DNA of 34,377 bases from Myxococcota bacterium (GTDB lineage Bacteria > Myxococcota_A > Polyangia > Fen-1088): assembly GCA_025934105.1 (NCBI GenBank), contig JAICYS010000029.1, positions 1 to 34,377 on the forward strand, written 5' to 3'. A program made the position numbers and the translations under genes. The notes under the pieces are model-generated. The model was not told the DNA's origin. It was given only the letters and a program-made list of their open reading frames with translations, and did no database searches. Shown here piece by piece: positions 16,549 to 24,100 of the stretch. How positions within the stretch are numbered: the first letter of the stretch is position 1; the number at the start of each line of letters is the position of its first letter.

Positions 16549-18011
16549 AGCTGTTGCGCCTTCCCGGCCGTTTCGAGTGGAAGATCCTGATCGCGCTCTT
16601 CGTCGTGGCGTCGCTGCCGCTGGGCGCGGCCGCCTACCTGATGAACGTCACCATCGATCGCATCGAGGCGATCACCGAACAGCACCAGGAGTCGATCCGC
16701 CAGTCGCTGGGGGGCGCGGTCGACGTCTACAAGGCCTACTTCGAGCAGATGAAAGACAGCTTCCGCGAGCGCGCCAGCGAGATCGGCGCCTCGCCCATCG
16801 AGCACGCCAGCGAGCTGGCCGACGTGCCGGACCTCTTGCGGGCCCGCATCCTGTCCGGGACGCGGGTGGTCGAGGAATGGTCGGCGCCGGCCTCCATCCT
16901 CGAGCAGGCGCGCGAGGCGCCGCCCAGCCTGGTGGCGCTGCCCGCCAGGCCCGGCAGCGAGCCGCGCCTGCTCGAGCTGACGTTCGGCATTCCGAAAGAG
17001 ATCTACGCGAACTTTCTGGCGTTGCGCGAGGCGATGGAGCAAGAGCGCGAGCTGGACCGGCTGCTGCCCGTCGTGCTTCCGCGAATCTTCAACGGCCTGG
17101 GGGTGGCGGTGGTGGCGGTGCTGCTGGTGGCCGCCGTGCTTGGGCTGTTCGTCGCCCGGCGCGCCACGGGGCGCGTCGCCACCCTCAGCGACGCCGCGCG
17201 CCGGGTCGGCGAGGGCGACCTGACGGTGCGGGTGGCACCGCGCGGCTCCGACGAGCTGGACGACCTGGGGCGCGCCTTCGACCGGATGGTCGCCGAGCTG
17301 TCCGAGGCGCGGTCGCGGCTGGGGTATCTGCAGAAGCTGTCGGCCTGGCAGGAGGTGGCGCGGCGGCTGGCGCACGAGATCAAGAACCCGCTGACGCCCA
17401 TCCAGCTGGCCGTCCAGGAGCTGGGCTCGAAGTACCGAGGCGACGACCCGCAATACCGGCGCCTCATCGACACCGCCCAGGAGATCCTGAACGAGGAGGT
17501 GGGCGTCATCCGCCGGCTGGTCGACGATTTTTCGGCCTTCGCCAAGCTGCCCAAGGTGGAACCGGTGGCGGTCGATCTGGGTCAGATCGTCGACGATTTC
17601 GCGCGCGCCCATCCCGAGTGGCAGGCCGCCCTGCGGGTCGAGCACGACGGGCCGGTGCCGTCGATGTGCGACAAGATGCTGATCCGCCGGGTGCTGGCGA
17701 ACCTGGTCGAAAACGCCGTCCACGCCGCCGCCGAGGCCTCGCGCCAGCCCCAGGTGAACATCGGGGCCCGGACCCGAAACGGCGCCGCCGTGCTGACGGT
17801 CGACGACAACGGGCCCGGCGTGCCGGCCGACGCCCGCGAGCGGATCTTCGACCCCTACATGACCACCAAGGAGCACGGAACCGGCCTGGGCCTGGCCATC
17901 GTGCGCAAGATCGTGCTGGACCACGGAGGCGACGTGCAGGTGGCCCGGGAGAAGTCGCCGCTGGGCGGCGCCCGCCTGGAGGTCACGCTGCCCACGGCGC
18001 CGTCGTCCTGA
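16545..18011 (+). CDS. NtrY-like membrane sensor histidine kinase
   Basis: A 488-residue protein. TM1 about 13-33 (WKILIALFVVASLPLGAAAYLM), a periplasmic sensor region of about 150 residues with a coiled-coil-like start, TM2 about 183-205 (GLGVAVVAVLLVAAVLGLFVA), HAMP about 205-260, then the catalytic core: H-box RRLAHEIKNPLTPIQL with His277, N-box LANLVENAVHAA, G1 DDNGPGVP, F-box IFDPYMTTK, G2 GTGLGLAIV. The HEIKNPLTPIQ motif is typical of NtrY-type kinases. No response regulator follows; the next gene is convergent. It overlaps the DUF4390 gene by four bases. Confidence 0.92.
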   Translation: MKLLRLPGRFEWKILIALFVVASLPLGAAAYLMNVTIDRIEAITEQHQESIRQSLGGAVDVYKAYFEQMKDSFRERASEIGASPIEHASELADVPDLLRARILSGTRVVEEWSAPASILEQAREAPPSLVALPARPGSEPRLLELTFGIPKEIYANFLALREAMEQERELDRLLPVVLPRIFNGLGVAVVAVLLVAAVLGLFVARRATGRVATLSDAARRVGEGDLTVRVAPRGSDELDDLGRAFDRMVAELSEARSRLGYLQKLSAWQEVARRLAHEIKNPLTPIQLAVQELGSKYRGDDPQYRRLIDTAQEILNEEVGVIRRLVDDFSAFAKLPKVEPVAVDLGQIVDDFARAHPEWQAALRVEHDGPVPSMCDKMLIRRVLANLVENAVHAAAEASRQPQVNIGARTRNGAAVLTVDDNGPGVPADARERIFDPYMTTKEHGTGLGLAIVRKIVLDHGGDVQVAREKSPLGGARLEVTLPTAPSS

Positions 18012-18041
18012 TCGCGATGCCCTTCAGTTTGCGTTCCGCGT

Positions 18042-18068
18042 GAGCGCCGGCCGACGATCCGCCGGCTC
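18042..18068. terminator. Hairpin between convergent kinase and DUF1285-like genes
   Basis: GAGC-(GC)-CGGC at 18042-18051 pairs with GCCGGCTC at 18061-18068, eight pairs with a two-base bulge. The loop and right arm contain GGCCGACGATCCGC (18049-18062), a 14-mer also present in the left arm of palindrome copy 2. A second stem, GACCGAA-CTGCA-TTTGGTC, follows up to 18087. Bidirectional terminator is plausible; no T tract. Confidence 0.3.
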
Positions 18069-18087
18069 GACCGAACTGCATTTGGTC

Positions 18088-18528
18088 CTAACGGTCTCGG
18101 CCGCCCGGCAGAGCGGCCAGCAGGGCGTCGGGCAGCGCCGCGAGCGCCGAGGTGGCCAGGCGCGCCTCCAGGCGGCCGCCCCGCACCTTGGCGCGCAGGG
18201 TGCCGGCGGCGTCGGCGATCAGCGTGGCGGTATCCAGCCGTTCTTCGGTGCCGTCGGACAGCGCCAGCCACACCGTCCCGTCCGTGTCGACGCGCGCCGC
18301 CCGGGCGACCAGCGGCGTGTCGTCGACGTCCAGATAGGCGTAGCGTTTGTCGTCGAGGCGCAGGATGTAACGCCCGTCGGGCAGGCGGTCCAGCCACCGG
18401 TAGAGGGCGCGCTTGAACCCGTCGTGGGTCACCTCGCCGCCCTCGTGGATGAAGCGCCCCTCGCGGTCGATCCGGATGCCCGACCGCCGGAGGCGTTCGA
18501 TGTAGGCGGCCTCGTCCGCCTGGTTCAT
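18088..18528 (-). CDS. DUF1285-like small protein
   Basis: A 146-residue cytoplasmic protein without signal peptide. [45 protein letters not shown] and [14 protein letters not shown] recall the DUF1285 pattern (RDGRW.HDGGP... then a VEVEDAPF-like strand). Function unknown. It starts seven bases after the DUF465-like gene ends, so the two probably form an operon. Stop codon TAG. Confidence 0.6.
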   Translation of the reverse strand: MNQADEAAYIERLRRSGIRIDREGRFIHEGGEVTHDGFKRALYRWLDRLPDGRYILRLDDKRYAYLDVDDTPLVARAARVDTDGTVWLALSDGTEERLDTATLIADAAGTLRAKVRGGRLEARLATSALAALPDALLAALPGGRDR

Positions 18529-18535
18529 CCCGAAA

Positions 18536-18745
18536 CTATGGGGCCCGGACCGCGCTCAGGCGCTGCAAAGCGTCCTTGGTGCGCAGCTTTTCTTTCTTCA
18601 AAACCGCGCGCTCGACCTGCTCGTCGGGGGTCAGCGAGAGGTGGCGTTCCAGCTCTGCCAGCCGTCGCTCCAGCTCGCCGTGACGTTCTCGCAACCGCAC
18701 CATCTGCACCGCCGCCGATTCCGGATCCACGCGGACTTTTTCCAT
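18536..18745 (-). CDS. DUF465/YdcH-like short coiled-coil protein
   Basis: A 69-residue, highly charged, helical protein: [46 protein letters not shown]. Two helices linked by SLTPDE and the [12 protein letters not shown] end match the DUF465 (YdcH) family of small proteins of unknown role. GGAGG lies about ten bases before the ATG. First gene of a two-gene unit with the DUF1285-like gene. Confidence 0.72.
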   Translation of the reverse strand: MEKVRVDPESAAVQMVRLRERHGELERRLAELERHLSLTPDEQVERAVLKKEKLRTKDALQRLSAVRAP

Positions 18746-18778
18746 GCCCCAGGACCTCCGTGTCAGCCACGATGATAG

Positions 18779-18796
18779 CGCCGCCCCGAGGCGGCG
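18779..18796. terminator. Perfect hairpin downstream of leuD
   Basis: CGCCGCC-CCGA-GGCGGCG is a perfect seven-pair stem about 50 bases beyond the leuD stop and about 35 bases upstream of the DUF465-like start. The flanking GAT/ATC can extend the stem across a small bulge. Probable terminator or insulator, without a T tract. Confidence 0.4.
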
Positions 18797-18844
18797 ATCA
18801 ATCAGACAGGCCCCCCGACCGGGGTTCTTCGACCACCCTGGAGC

Positions 18845-19423
18845 TCAGTGGCTCCGCCGAGCTTCGAAGGCCGTAATTTCCTTGTCTTGCGACAGCAGGA
18901 ACTCCAGCTCGTCCACGCCCTGAAGCAGGCAGTAACGGGCGAACGGGTCCATGGGAAACGCGACCTTGCTGCCGTCGGGCAGCGTCAGGGTCTTGTCCTC
19001 GACGGAGATGGTGACGGTCGCGCCCGGTGCGGCCAGCAGCTTGGCGTGGGACGCCTTGTCGACGACCACCGGCACCAGGCCGTTCTTGAGCGAATTGTTG
19101 CGGAAGATGTCGGCGATGGACGTGCTGATCACCGCCCGAAAGCCGTAGTCGGTGAGCGACCAGGGGGCGTGCTCGCGCGAGGACCCGCAGCCGAAGTTGT
19201 CGCCCGCCACCAGGATGGTCGCGCCGGCCGCCTCGGGGCGGTTCAGCACGAACTCCGGCTTGGCCTTCCCGGCCGCGTCGAACCGCCAATCGGCGAACAG
19301 GTGGCTGCCCAGGCCCACCTTGCTGGTGGCCTTGAGGAAGCGCGCCGGGATGATCTGATCGGTGTCGACGTTCTCCACCGGCAGAACGACCGTCTTCGAG
19401 GTGATGGTGTCGATCTTGTCCAT
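18845..19423 (-). CDS. leuD: 3-isopropylmalate/citramalate isomerase small subunit
   Basis: A 192-residue swivelling subunit of isopropylmalate isomerase. [34 protein letters not shown] and [21 protein letters not shown] are the family signatures; [11 protein letters not shown] contributes the substrate-binding loop. With LeuC it converts 2-isopropylmalate to 3-isopropylmalate and can serve the citramalate route. It starts 17 bases after the leuC stop, with GAGGAGA upstream. Confidence 0.96.
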   Translation of the reverse strand: MDKIDTITSKTVVLPVENVDTDQIIPARFLKATSKVGLGSHLFADWRFDAAGKAKPEFVLNRPEAAGATILVAGDNFGCGSSREHAPWSLTDYGFRAVISTSIADIFRNNSLKNGLVPVVVDKASHAKLLAAPGATVTISVEDKTLTLPDGSKVAFPMDPFARYCLLQGVDELEFLLSQDKEITAFEARRSH

Positions 19424-19440
19424 GGTCGGTTCTCCTCGCT

Positions 19441-20838
19441 TCAGATCAGCTCGCGCGCGTCGGTGACGCGGCCGGTGATGGCGGCGGCCGCGGCGGTGAG
19501 TGGGCTGGCCAGGAAGGTGCGCCCCCCGGCGCCCTGCCGCCCTTCGAAGTTGCGGTTACTGGTGCTGACCGCGTACTGCCCCGGCTTCAACTGGTCACCG
19601 TTCATCGCGATGCACATCGAACAGCCGGCCTCGCGCCACTCGGCGCCCGCCTCGGTGAACACGCGGTCGAGGCCCTCGGCTTCGGCCGCCTTCTTGATGG
19701 CCTGCGAGCCGGGGACCACCAGCGCGCGGACGCCGTCGGCCACCTTGCGCCCCCTGAACACGGTGGCCGCCGCGCGCAGGTCGGACAGGCGCGAGTTCGT
19801 GCAGCTCCCGATGAAGACCACGTCGACCTTGTGGCCGAGGAGGCGCTTTTCCCCCTTGAGGCCCATGTAGGCCAGCGCCTTGTCGGCGGTGGCGTTGGCC
19901 GGCTGGGGAATGTCGCCCGAGATCGGCATGCCCATGCCGGGGTTGGTGCCGTAGGTGATCATCGGCTCGAGGGCGGAGGCGTCGAACTTCTCCTCGCGGT
20001 CGAAGGCCGCGCCCGGATCGGAGGGGAGCTGCCGCCAGGCCGCCACCGACCGGTCCCAGGCCGCGCCCTGGGGCGCGCGCGGGCGCCCCTTGAGGTACGC
20101 GAAGGTGATCTCGTCGGGGGCGATCATGCCGGCGCGCGCGCCCGCTTCGATCGACATGTTGCAGACGGTCATCCGCTCTTCCATCGACAGCGCGCGGATG
20201 GCCGAGCCGCGGTACTCGATCACGTGCCCCGTGCCGCCGCCGATGCCCAGGCGCGCGATCACGGCCAGGATGACGTCCTTGGCCGTCACGCCGGGGCGAA
20301 GCTGCCCCTCGACGGTGACCGCCAGCGTCCGGGGCGGCTGCTGCAGCAGCGTCTGCGTGGCCAGCACGTGCGAGACCTCGCTGGTGCCGATGCCGAACGC
20401 CAGCGCGCCGAACGCCCCGTGCGTGCTGGTGTGGCTGTCGCCGCACACGATGACCATTCCCGGCTGGGTCAGCCCCATCTCCGGCCCGATCACGTGCACG
20501 ATCCCCTGCCCCTCTGAGCCCAGCTTGTGCAGCTCGATCCCGAAGTCGGCGCAGTTCTTCTCGAGGGTGGCGATCTGCGCCGCGGCCGCGTTGTCCAGCA
20601 CCGGGATCTTGCCGTCGCGGCCGCGGGGCGTGGTCGGCGTCGAGTGATCCATGGTGGCGACCGTGCGCTCGGGACGGCGCACCTTGAGCCCGCGCTCGCG
20701 CAGCCAGGTGAAGGCCTGGGGCGAGGTCACCTCGTGGACCAGGTGCAGGTCGACGTAGAGGATGGCCGGCGTGTCGGCCGTGGCGGCCCGGACCAGGTGG
20801 GCGTCCCAGATCTTCTCGAACATGGTGCGCGGCTTCAT
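19441..20838 (-). CDS. leuC: 3-isopropylmalate/citramalate isomerase large subunit
   Basis: A 465-residue aconitase-family enzyme. [70 protein letters not shown] and [13 protein letters not shown] are present; Cys in SCTN and the CSMC pair are the [4Fe-4S] ligands. The ATG at 20838 is preferred to a GTG two codons upstream (20844); AAGG lies nine bases before it. It forms an operon with leuD and is divergent from a LysR gene, probably its regulator, across a 19-bp palindrome. Confidence 0.96.
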   Translation of the reverse strand: MKPRTMFEKIWDAHLVRAATADTPAILYVDLHLVHEVTSPQAFTWLRERGLKVRRPERTVATMDHSTPTTPRGRDGKIPVLDNAAAAQIATLEKNCADFGIELHKLGSEGQGIVHVIGPEMGLTQPGMVIVCGDSHTSTHGAFGALAFGIGTSEVSHVLATQTLLQQPPRTLAVTVEGQLRPGVTAKDVILAVIARLGIGGGTGHVIEYRGSAIRALSMEERMTVCNMSIEAGARAGMIAPDEITFAYLKGRPRAPQGAAWDRSVAAWRQLPSDPGAAFDREEKFDASALEPMITYGTNPGMGMPISGDIPQPANATADKALAYMGLKGEKRLLGHKVDVVFIGSCTNSRLSDLRAAATVFRGRKVADGVRALVVPGSQAIKKAAEAEGLDRVFTEAGAEWREAGCSMCIAMNGDQLKPGQYAVSTSNRNFEGRQGAGGRTFLASPLTAAAAAITGRVTDARELI

Positions 20839-20895
20839 GAGCACGACCTTGGCGCAACCGGCCGTCCGCCGTCCAGTGACAACGCCGGCGCTATA

Positions 20896-20914
20896 CGTTA
20901 AGTAATACTTAACG
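20896..20914. promoter_or_regulatory. Perfect 19-bp palindrome between leuC and the LysR gene
   Basis: CGTTAAGTAATACTTAACG has perfect nine-base arms around one central A and contains a T-N11-A core (TAAGTAATACTTA), the LysR-type binding motif. It directly abuts the LysR ATG at 20915 and lies 57 bases before the leuC start. It stands out as AT-rich against its surroundings. Confidence 0.75.
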
Positions 20915-21859
20915 ATGGACCCCTCCCTGCTCCCGGCCTTTCACGACGCCCTGGTGGTGGCCCAGACCGGCTCGGTGGGCGAGGCGGCCCGGCGGCTCCA
21001 CAAGACGGCCTCGGCCGTGTCCCAGCAGCTCCGGCGCATCGAGGACCGCTTCGGGATCGCGCTGTTCGAGAAGGTGGGGCGCGGCATCCGCCCCAGCGCG
21101 GCGGGCGAGGCCTTGCTGGGCAGCCTGACCCGCCTGTTCGACGAGGCCGCCTCGGTGGAGGCGCTGCTGGGCGAGATGACCGCCGCCCGGGTGACCACGC
21201 TGCGCGTCGCCGCCAGCGACTACCTGGGCGAGGCGCTGCTGCTGCCGGTCCTGCGCCGCCTGTTCACCGAGGGCGCGCCGCTGCGCTTCGAGATCACGAC
21301 CACCAACTCGATCGAGGCCGGCCGCCTGGCCGCCGGCGGGCAGGTCGACGCGGCGGTGATCAGCACCGACCGCCCGCTGGGCCGGGACGAGACGCTTCTG
21401 TGCGCGCAGCAGTTCTTCTGGATCGCGCCGCGCGCCGGCCGCCGGGGCGACCCCATCCGCGCCCGTCTGGCGCGCGAGCCGCTCTTGCGGCTGGGCGCGG
21501 GGAGCCAGGGGCGGCGGGTCCTGGACGACGTGGTCGGCCGCCTGCGCCTGCGCCCGCTCTCGACCATCGATCTGCCCAGCGTCTCGCTGATGCTCTCCTA
21601 CGTGCGCCAGGGGCTGGGCATCGGACTGGTGCCGGGGCTGGCCTTGCGCCGGGACGACCGCCGCCACCTCTCGGTCGAACCCGCCGACACGCCGTCCATC
21701 GACGTCCGCCTGGCCTGCCGGCCGACGCTGAAGCGCACCCGCCCGATCGCGCTGTTCCTCGACGGCCTGGCCGGCGAGGCGCAGGCGTACACCGACGGCG
21801 CGCCCCGCCGCTGGCCCGGACCGGCCGGGCGCGGTCAGCCGGCGCGCGGGACGCCCTGA
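20915..21859 (+). CDS. LysR-family transcription regulator, divergent from leuCD
   Basis: A 314-residue regulator. N-terminal winged helix at about 1-65 ([41 protein letters not shown] in overlapping segments, then [16 protein letters not shown]), linker helix, and an effector-binding domain about 90-290 ([44 protein letters not shown]). The effector is unknown; position suggests a leucine or isoleucine pathway intermediate. The palindrome at its own start codon implies tight autoregulation. Its 3' end overlaps the antiporter gene on the other strand by 25 bases (21835-21859), and the last ~30 residues are Arg/Gly/Pro-rich. Confidence 0.92.
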   Translation: MDPSLLPAFHDALVVAQTGSVGEAARRLHKTASAVSQQLRRIEDRFGIALFEKVGRGIRPSAAGEALLGSLTRLFDEAASVEALLGEMTAARVTTLRVAASDYLGEALLLPVLRRLFTEGAPLRFEITTTNSIEAGRLAAGGQVDAAVISTDRPLGRDETLLCAQQFFWIAPRAGRRGDPIRARLAREPLLRLGAGSQGRRVLDDVVGRLRLRPLSTIDLPSVSLMLSYVRQGLGIGLVPGLALRRDDRRHLSVEPADTPSIDVRLACRPTLKRTRPIALFLDGLAGEAQAYTDGAPRRWPGPAGRGQPARGTP

Positions 21860-23895
21860 AGCAGGGCTTGCGCGTTCGAGACCGCGTCGGCGCTGCCGGT
21901 CAGGACCAGCACGTCGCCCGGCTGCAGCGGCTCGTCCCCGGTCGGGTAGACCAGGCCCGCCGAGCCGCGGTCGATGACGACCACCGTCGCCGAGGTGAGC
22001 CCGCGGACCTGAAGTTGCTTCAGCGTCCGGCCCACGGCCGGCGAGCCGTCGGTCAGGCGGACGGGGGTCGCGGCCCCGATCCCCGCCAGCGCCCGATCGA
22101 CCGCCACGCCTTCGACGGGGGGACCGGCCTCCGGGCCCTCGGCGGCCAGCCGTTCGAGGACGATCTGCGCGCCGGCGCGGACGTGCCCCTCGAGATTGGT
22201 CGCGCTCCGCCACAAGGGGACGATCAACGCGGCCAGCAGCAGCACCAGAAACAGCGGCCCGGAGAGCCAGGGCAAAAACGGCTGGGTCACGGCCATGAGC
22301 GGGATGCCGGCCGCCAGCAGGATCGCGATCTGCAGCGTCACCACCAGCGCGCGCCGCGGGGCCGCGGACAGATCGACGGCGCCGGTGGACGGCAGCGCCT
22401 CGATCGCCAGCCGCAACCCCAGGGCGCGCGCCACCCGCACGGCGCCCAGCGCGAACGGAGCGGCCACCGCCACCCCCAGCGCCCAGAGCAGCCCCCGCGC
22501 CAACCAGGGCGCCGAGCTCCAGCCGAATCGCCCCATCATGCGCCCGACCCGCGGCGCGTTCATCGACACCGCGATGACCACCGCGGCGATGGCGCCCGTG
22601 TCCAGCACCAGCAGCAGCGCCAGCCGCCGCAGGCGCGCCCAGGTGGTCGGCGTGCCGCGCACGTTGCGCAGCCGCTCGACCCAGGCGCCGTAGAGCGAGG
22701 CATAGGTCTGCAACGCGTGCGGCAGGCGGCGGTCGAGCGTGGCCGCCAGCGGCCCGGCGGCCCGGATCAACCAGGGCGTGGTGAACGTCGTCACGGCCGA
22801 CACCGCGACCACCACGGGGTAGAGGAAGGGACGGATGGCCCCCAGCGACAGGCCGACCGACGCGATGATGAACGAGAACTCGCCGATCTGCGCGAAGCTC
22901 ATGCCGGCGCGCAGCGAGGTGACGATGCCGCTCCCGGTCAGAAAGACGCCGGTGGTGACGCCGACGATCTTGGTGACGGTGAGGACCAGCGCCAGCAGCA
23001 GCACCAGCCCGGCGTGGGCCGCGATCACGTGGGGGTCGATCAGCATCCCGACCGACACGAAGAAGATGGCCGCGAACACGTCGCGCACCGGCTCGACCAG
23101 GCGCCCGACCGACACTTCGGCGCCGGACTCGCCGACCAGCGCGCCGCCCAGAAAGGCGCCGAGGGCGACGGAGTAGCCGAAGCTGCGCGCCAGGAGCGCG
23201 AACCCGAAACAGATCCCCACCGACGCCACGACGGTGATCTCGGCGCGTTGCAGGCGGACCACCGCCCGCACGAAGCGCGGCACCAGCAACATGCCGAAGC
23301 CCAGCGTACCGACCAGGAAGGCGGCCAACTTGCCGACGGTGAAGGCCAGCCCGCGGGCCGACAGCCCAGCGCCCGAGCCGACGGCGGTCAGCAGGGCCAG
23401 CAGCAGGATGGCGATCAGGTCCTCGACGATCAGCTCGCCGAACACCAGATTGGCCAGCCGGCCGGTCACGCCCTGCTCGGCGAAGGCTTTGACGATGATG
23501 GTGGTGCTGGAGATGGCGAGCATCGCACCCAGGAACAGGCTCTCGCGGCCCGACCATCCCAGCCCGCGCCCGAGCCCGTACCCGACCCACAGCGCCAGGC
23601 TACATTCGATGAGCGCGATGACACCGGCCGTGGGCGCCACCTGAACCAGCTTGCGCAGGCTGAACTCCAGCCCCAGAGAGAACATCAGCAGGACCACGCC
23701 CAGCTCGGACAGGGTGTGCGCCACGGTCTCGTCGGCGAACAGCGGAATCGGCAGGTGCGGCCCGACAATCACCCCGGCCAGCAGGTAACCGAGCACGGCG
23801 GGCTGCCGCAGCCGCTGAAACAGGGCGGTGGCCAGGCCCGCGACCAGCAGGATGACCGCCAGGTCGAAGACCAGATCGATGCGCCCCGCCGCCAT
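21835..23895 (-). CDS. CPA2-family monovalent cation/proton antiporter with TrkA-C domain
   Basis: A 686-residue membrane protein. The CPA2 antiporter domain spans about 10-400 with some 12 helices (VLGYLLAGVIVGPHLPIP, GLEFSLRKLVQ, AISSTTIIVKAFAEQG, LIVEDLIAILLLALL, FFVSVGMLIDP, GMSFAQIGEFSFIIASVGL), like KefB/YbaL-type transporters. A second cluster of three or four helices follows at about 430-580. The C-terminus (about 610-680: TPVRLTDGSPAVGRTLKQLQ and LQPGDVLVLTGSADAVSNA) is a TrkA-C (RCK-C) regulatory domain; no NAD-binding TrkA-N domain is seen. Ion specificity (K+ or Na+) cannot be read from sequence. Palindrome copy 2 begins 36 bases upstream. Confidence 0.9.
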   Translation of the reverse strand: MAAGRIDLVFDLAVILLVAGLATALFQRLRQPAVLGYLLAGVIVGPHLPIPLFADETVAHTLSELGVVLLMFSLGLEFSLRKLVQVAPTAGVIALIECSLALWVGYGLGRGLGWSGRESLFLGAMLAISSTTIIVKAFAEQGVTGRLANLVFGELIVEDLIAILLLALLTAVGSGAGLSARGLAFTVGKLAAFLVGTLGFGMLLVPRFVRAVVRLQRAEITVVASVGICFGFALLARSFGYSVALGAFLGGALVGESGAEVSVGRLVEPVRDVFAAIFFVSVGMLIDPHVIAAHAGLVLLLALVLTVTKIVGVTTGVFLTGSGIVTSLRAGMSFAQIGEFSFIIASVGLSLGAIRPFLYPVVVAVSAVTTFTTPWLIRAAGPLAATLDRRLPHALQTYASLYGAWVERLRNVRGTPTTWARLRRLALLLVLDTGAIAAVVIAVSMNAPRVGRMMGRFGWSSAPWLARGLLWALGVAVAAPFALGAVRVARALGLRLAIEALPSTGAVDLSAAPRRALVVTLQIAILLAAGIPLMAVTQPFLPWLSGPLFLVLLLAALIVPLWRSATNLEGHVRAGAQIVLERLAAEGPEAGPPVEGVAVDRALAGIGAATPVRLTDGSPAVGRTLKQLQVRGLTSATVVVIDRGSAGLVYPTGDEPLQPGDVLVLTGSADAVSNAQALLQGVPRAG

Positions 23896-23931
23896 GCGGG
23901 CAACATTGCGATCGACGGTCGCGAAAAGCCA

Positions 23932-24100
23932 GGCTAGCGCACCGCCGTCGAAATAGCGTCACGTTCGGCCGACGATCCGCGCCGGACGCTTCGTTGCTTC
24001 TTCTCACAATACCTGCGGGTATTCCTCGTCGTCGCGCCTCGCGTCCAGCGCGGCTTGTCGGCCTCGGCGTTGACGGTATTTCGACGGCGGTGCACTAGCC
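23932..24100. repeat. Long palindromic repeat element, copy 2 (169 bp)
   Basis: The ends are near-perfect 30-base inverted repeats: 23932-23961 and the reverse complement of 24071-24100 agree at 28 of 30 positions (shared core GCACCGCCGTCGAAATA). Complementarity continues inward (GGCCGACGATCCGCGCCGG against GGCCGACAAGCCGCGCTGG) to the apex stem AATACC-TGCG-GGTATT (24008-24023), exactly central. The whole element can thus fold as one hairpin of about 84 nt per arm. Both ends carry CTAG (23934-23937 and 24094-24097); the right CTAG supplies the cimA TAG stop. No open frame or transposase is present. It fills the spacer between cimA and the antiporter. Confidence 0.88.

Noticed and set aside
21400-23937. 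845-residue plus-strand open frame opposite the antiporter
   Set aside because: Composition is Arg/Gln/His/Pro-rich with no domain, as expected for the antisense shadow of a GC-rich gene; the minus strand encodes a clear CPA2 antiporter.
23932-24100. Integron attC site
   Set aside because: The element is long and palindromic, but the ends lack the GTTRRRY/RYYYAAC core sites, and no integrase or gene cassettes are nearby.
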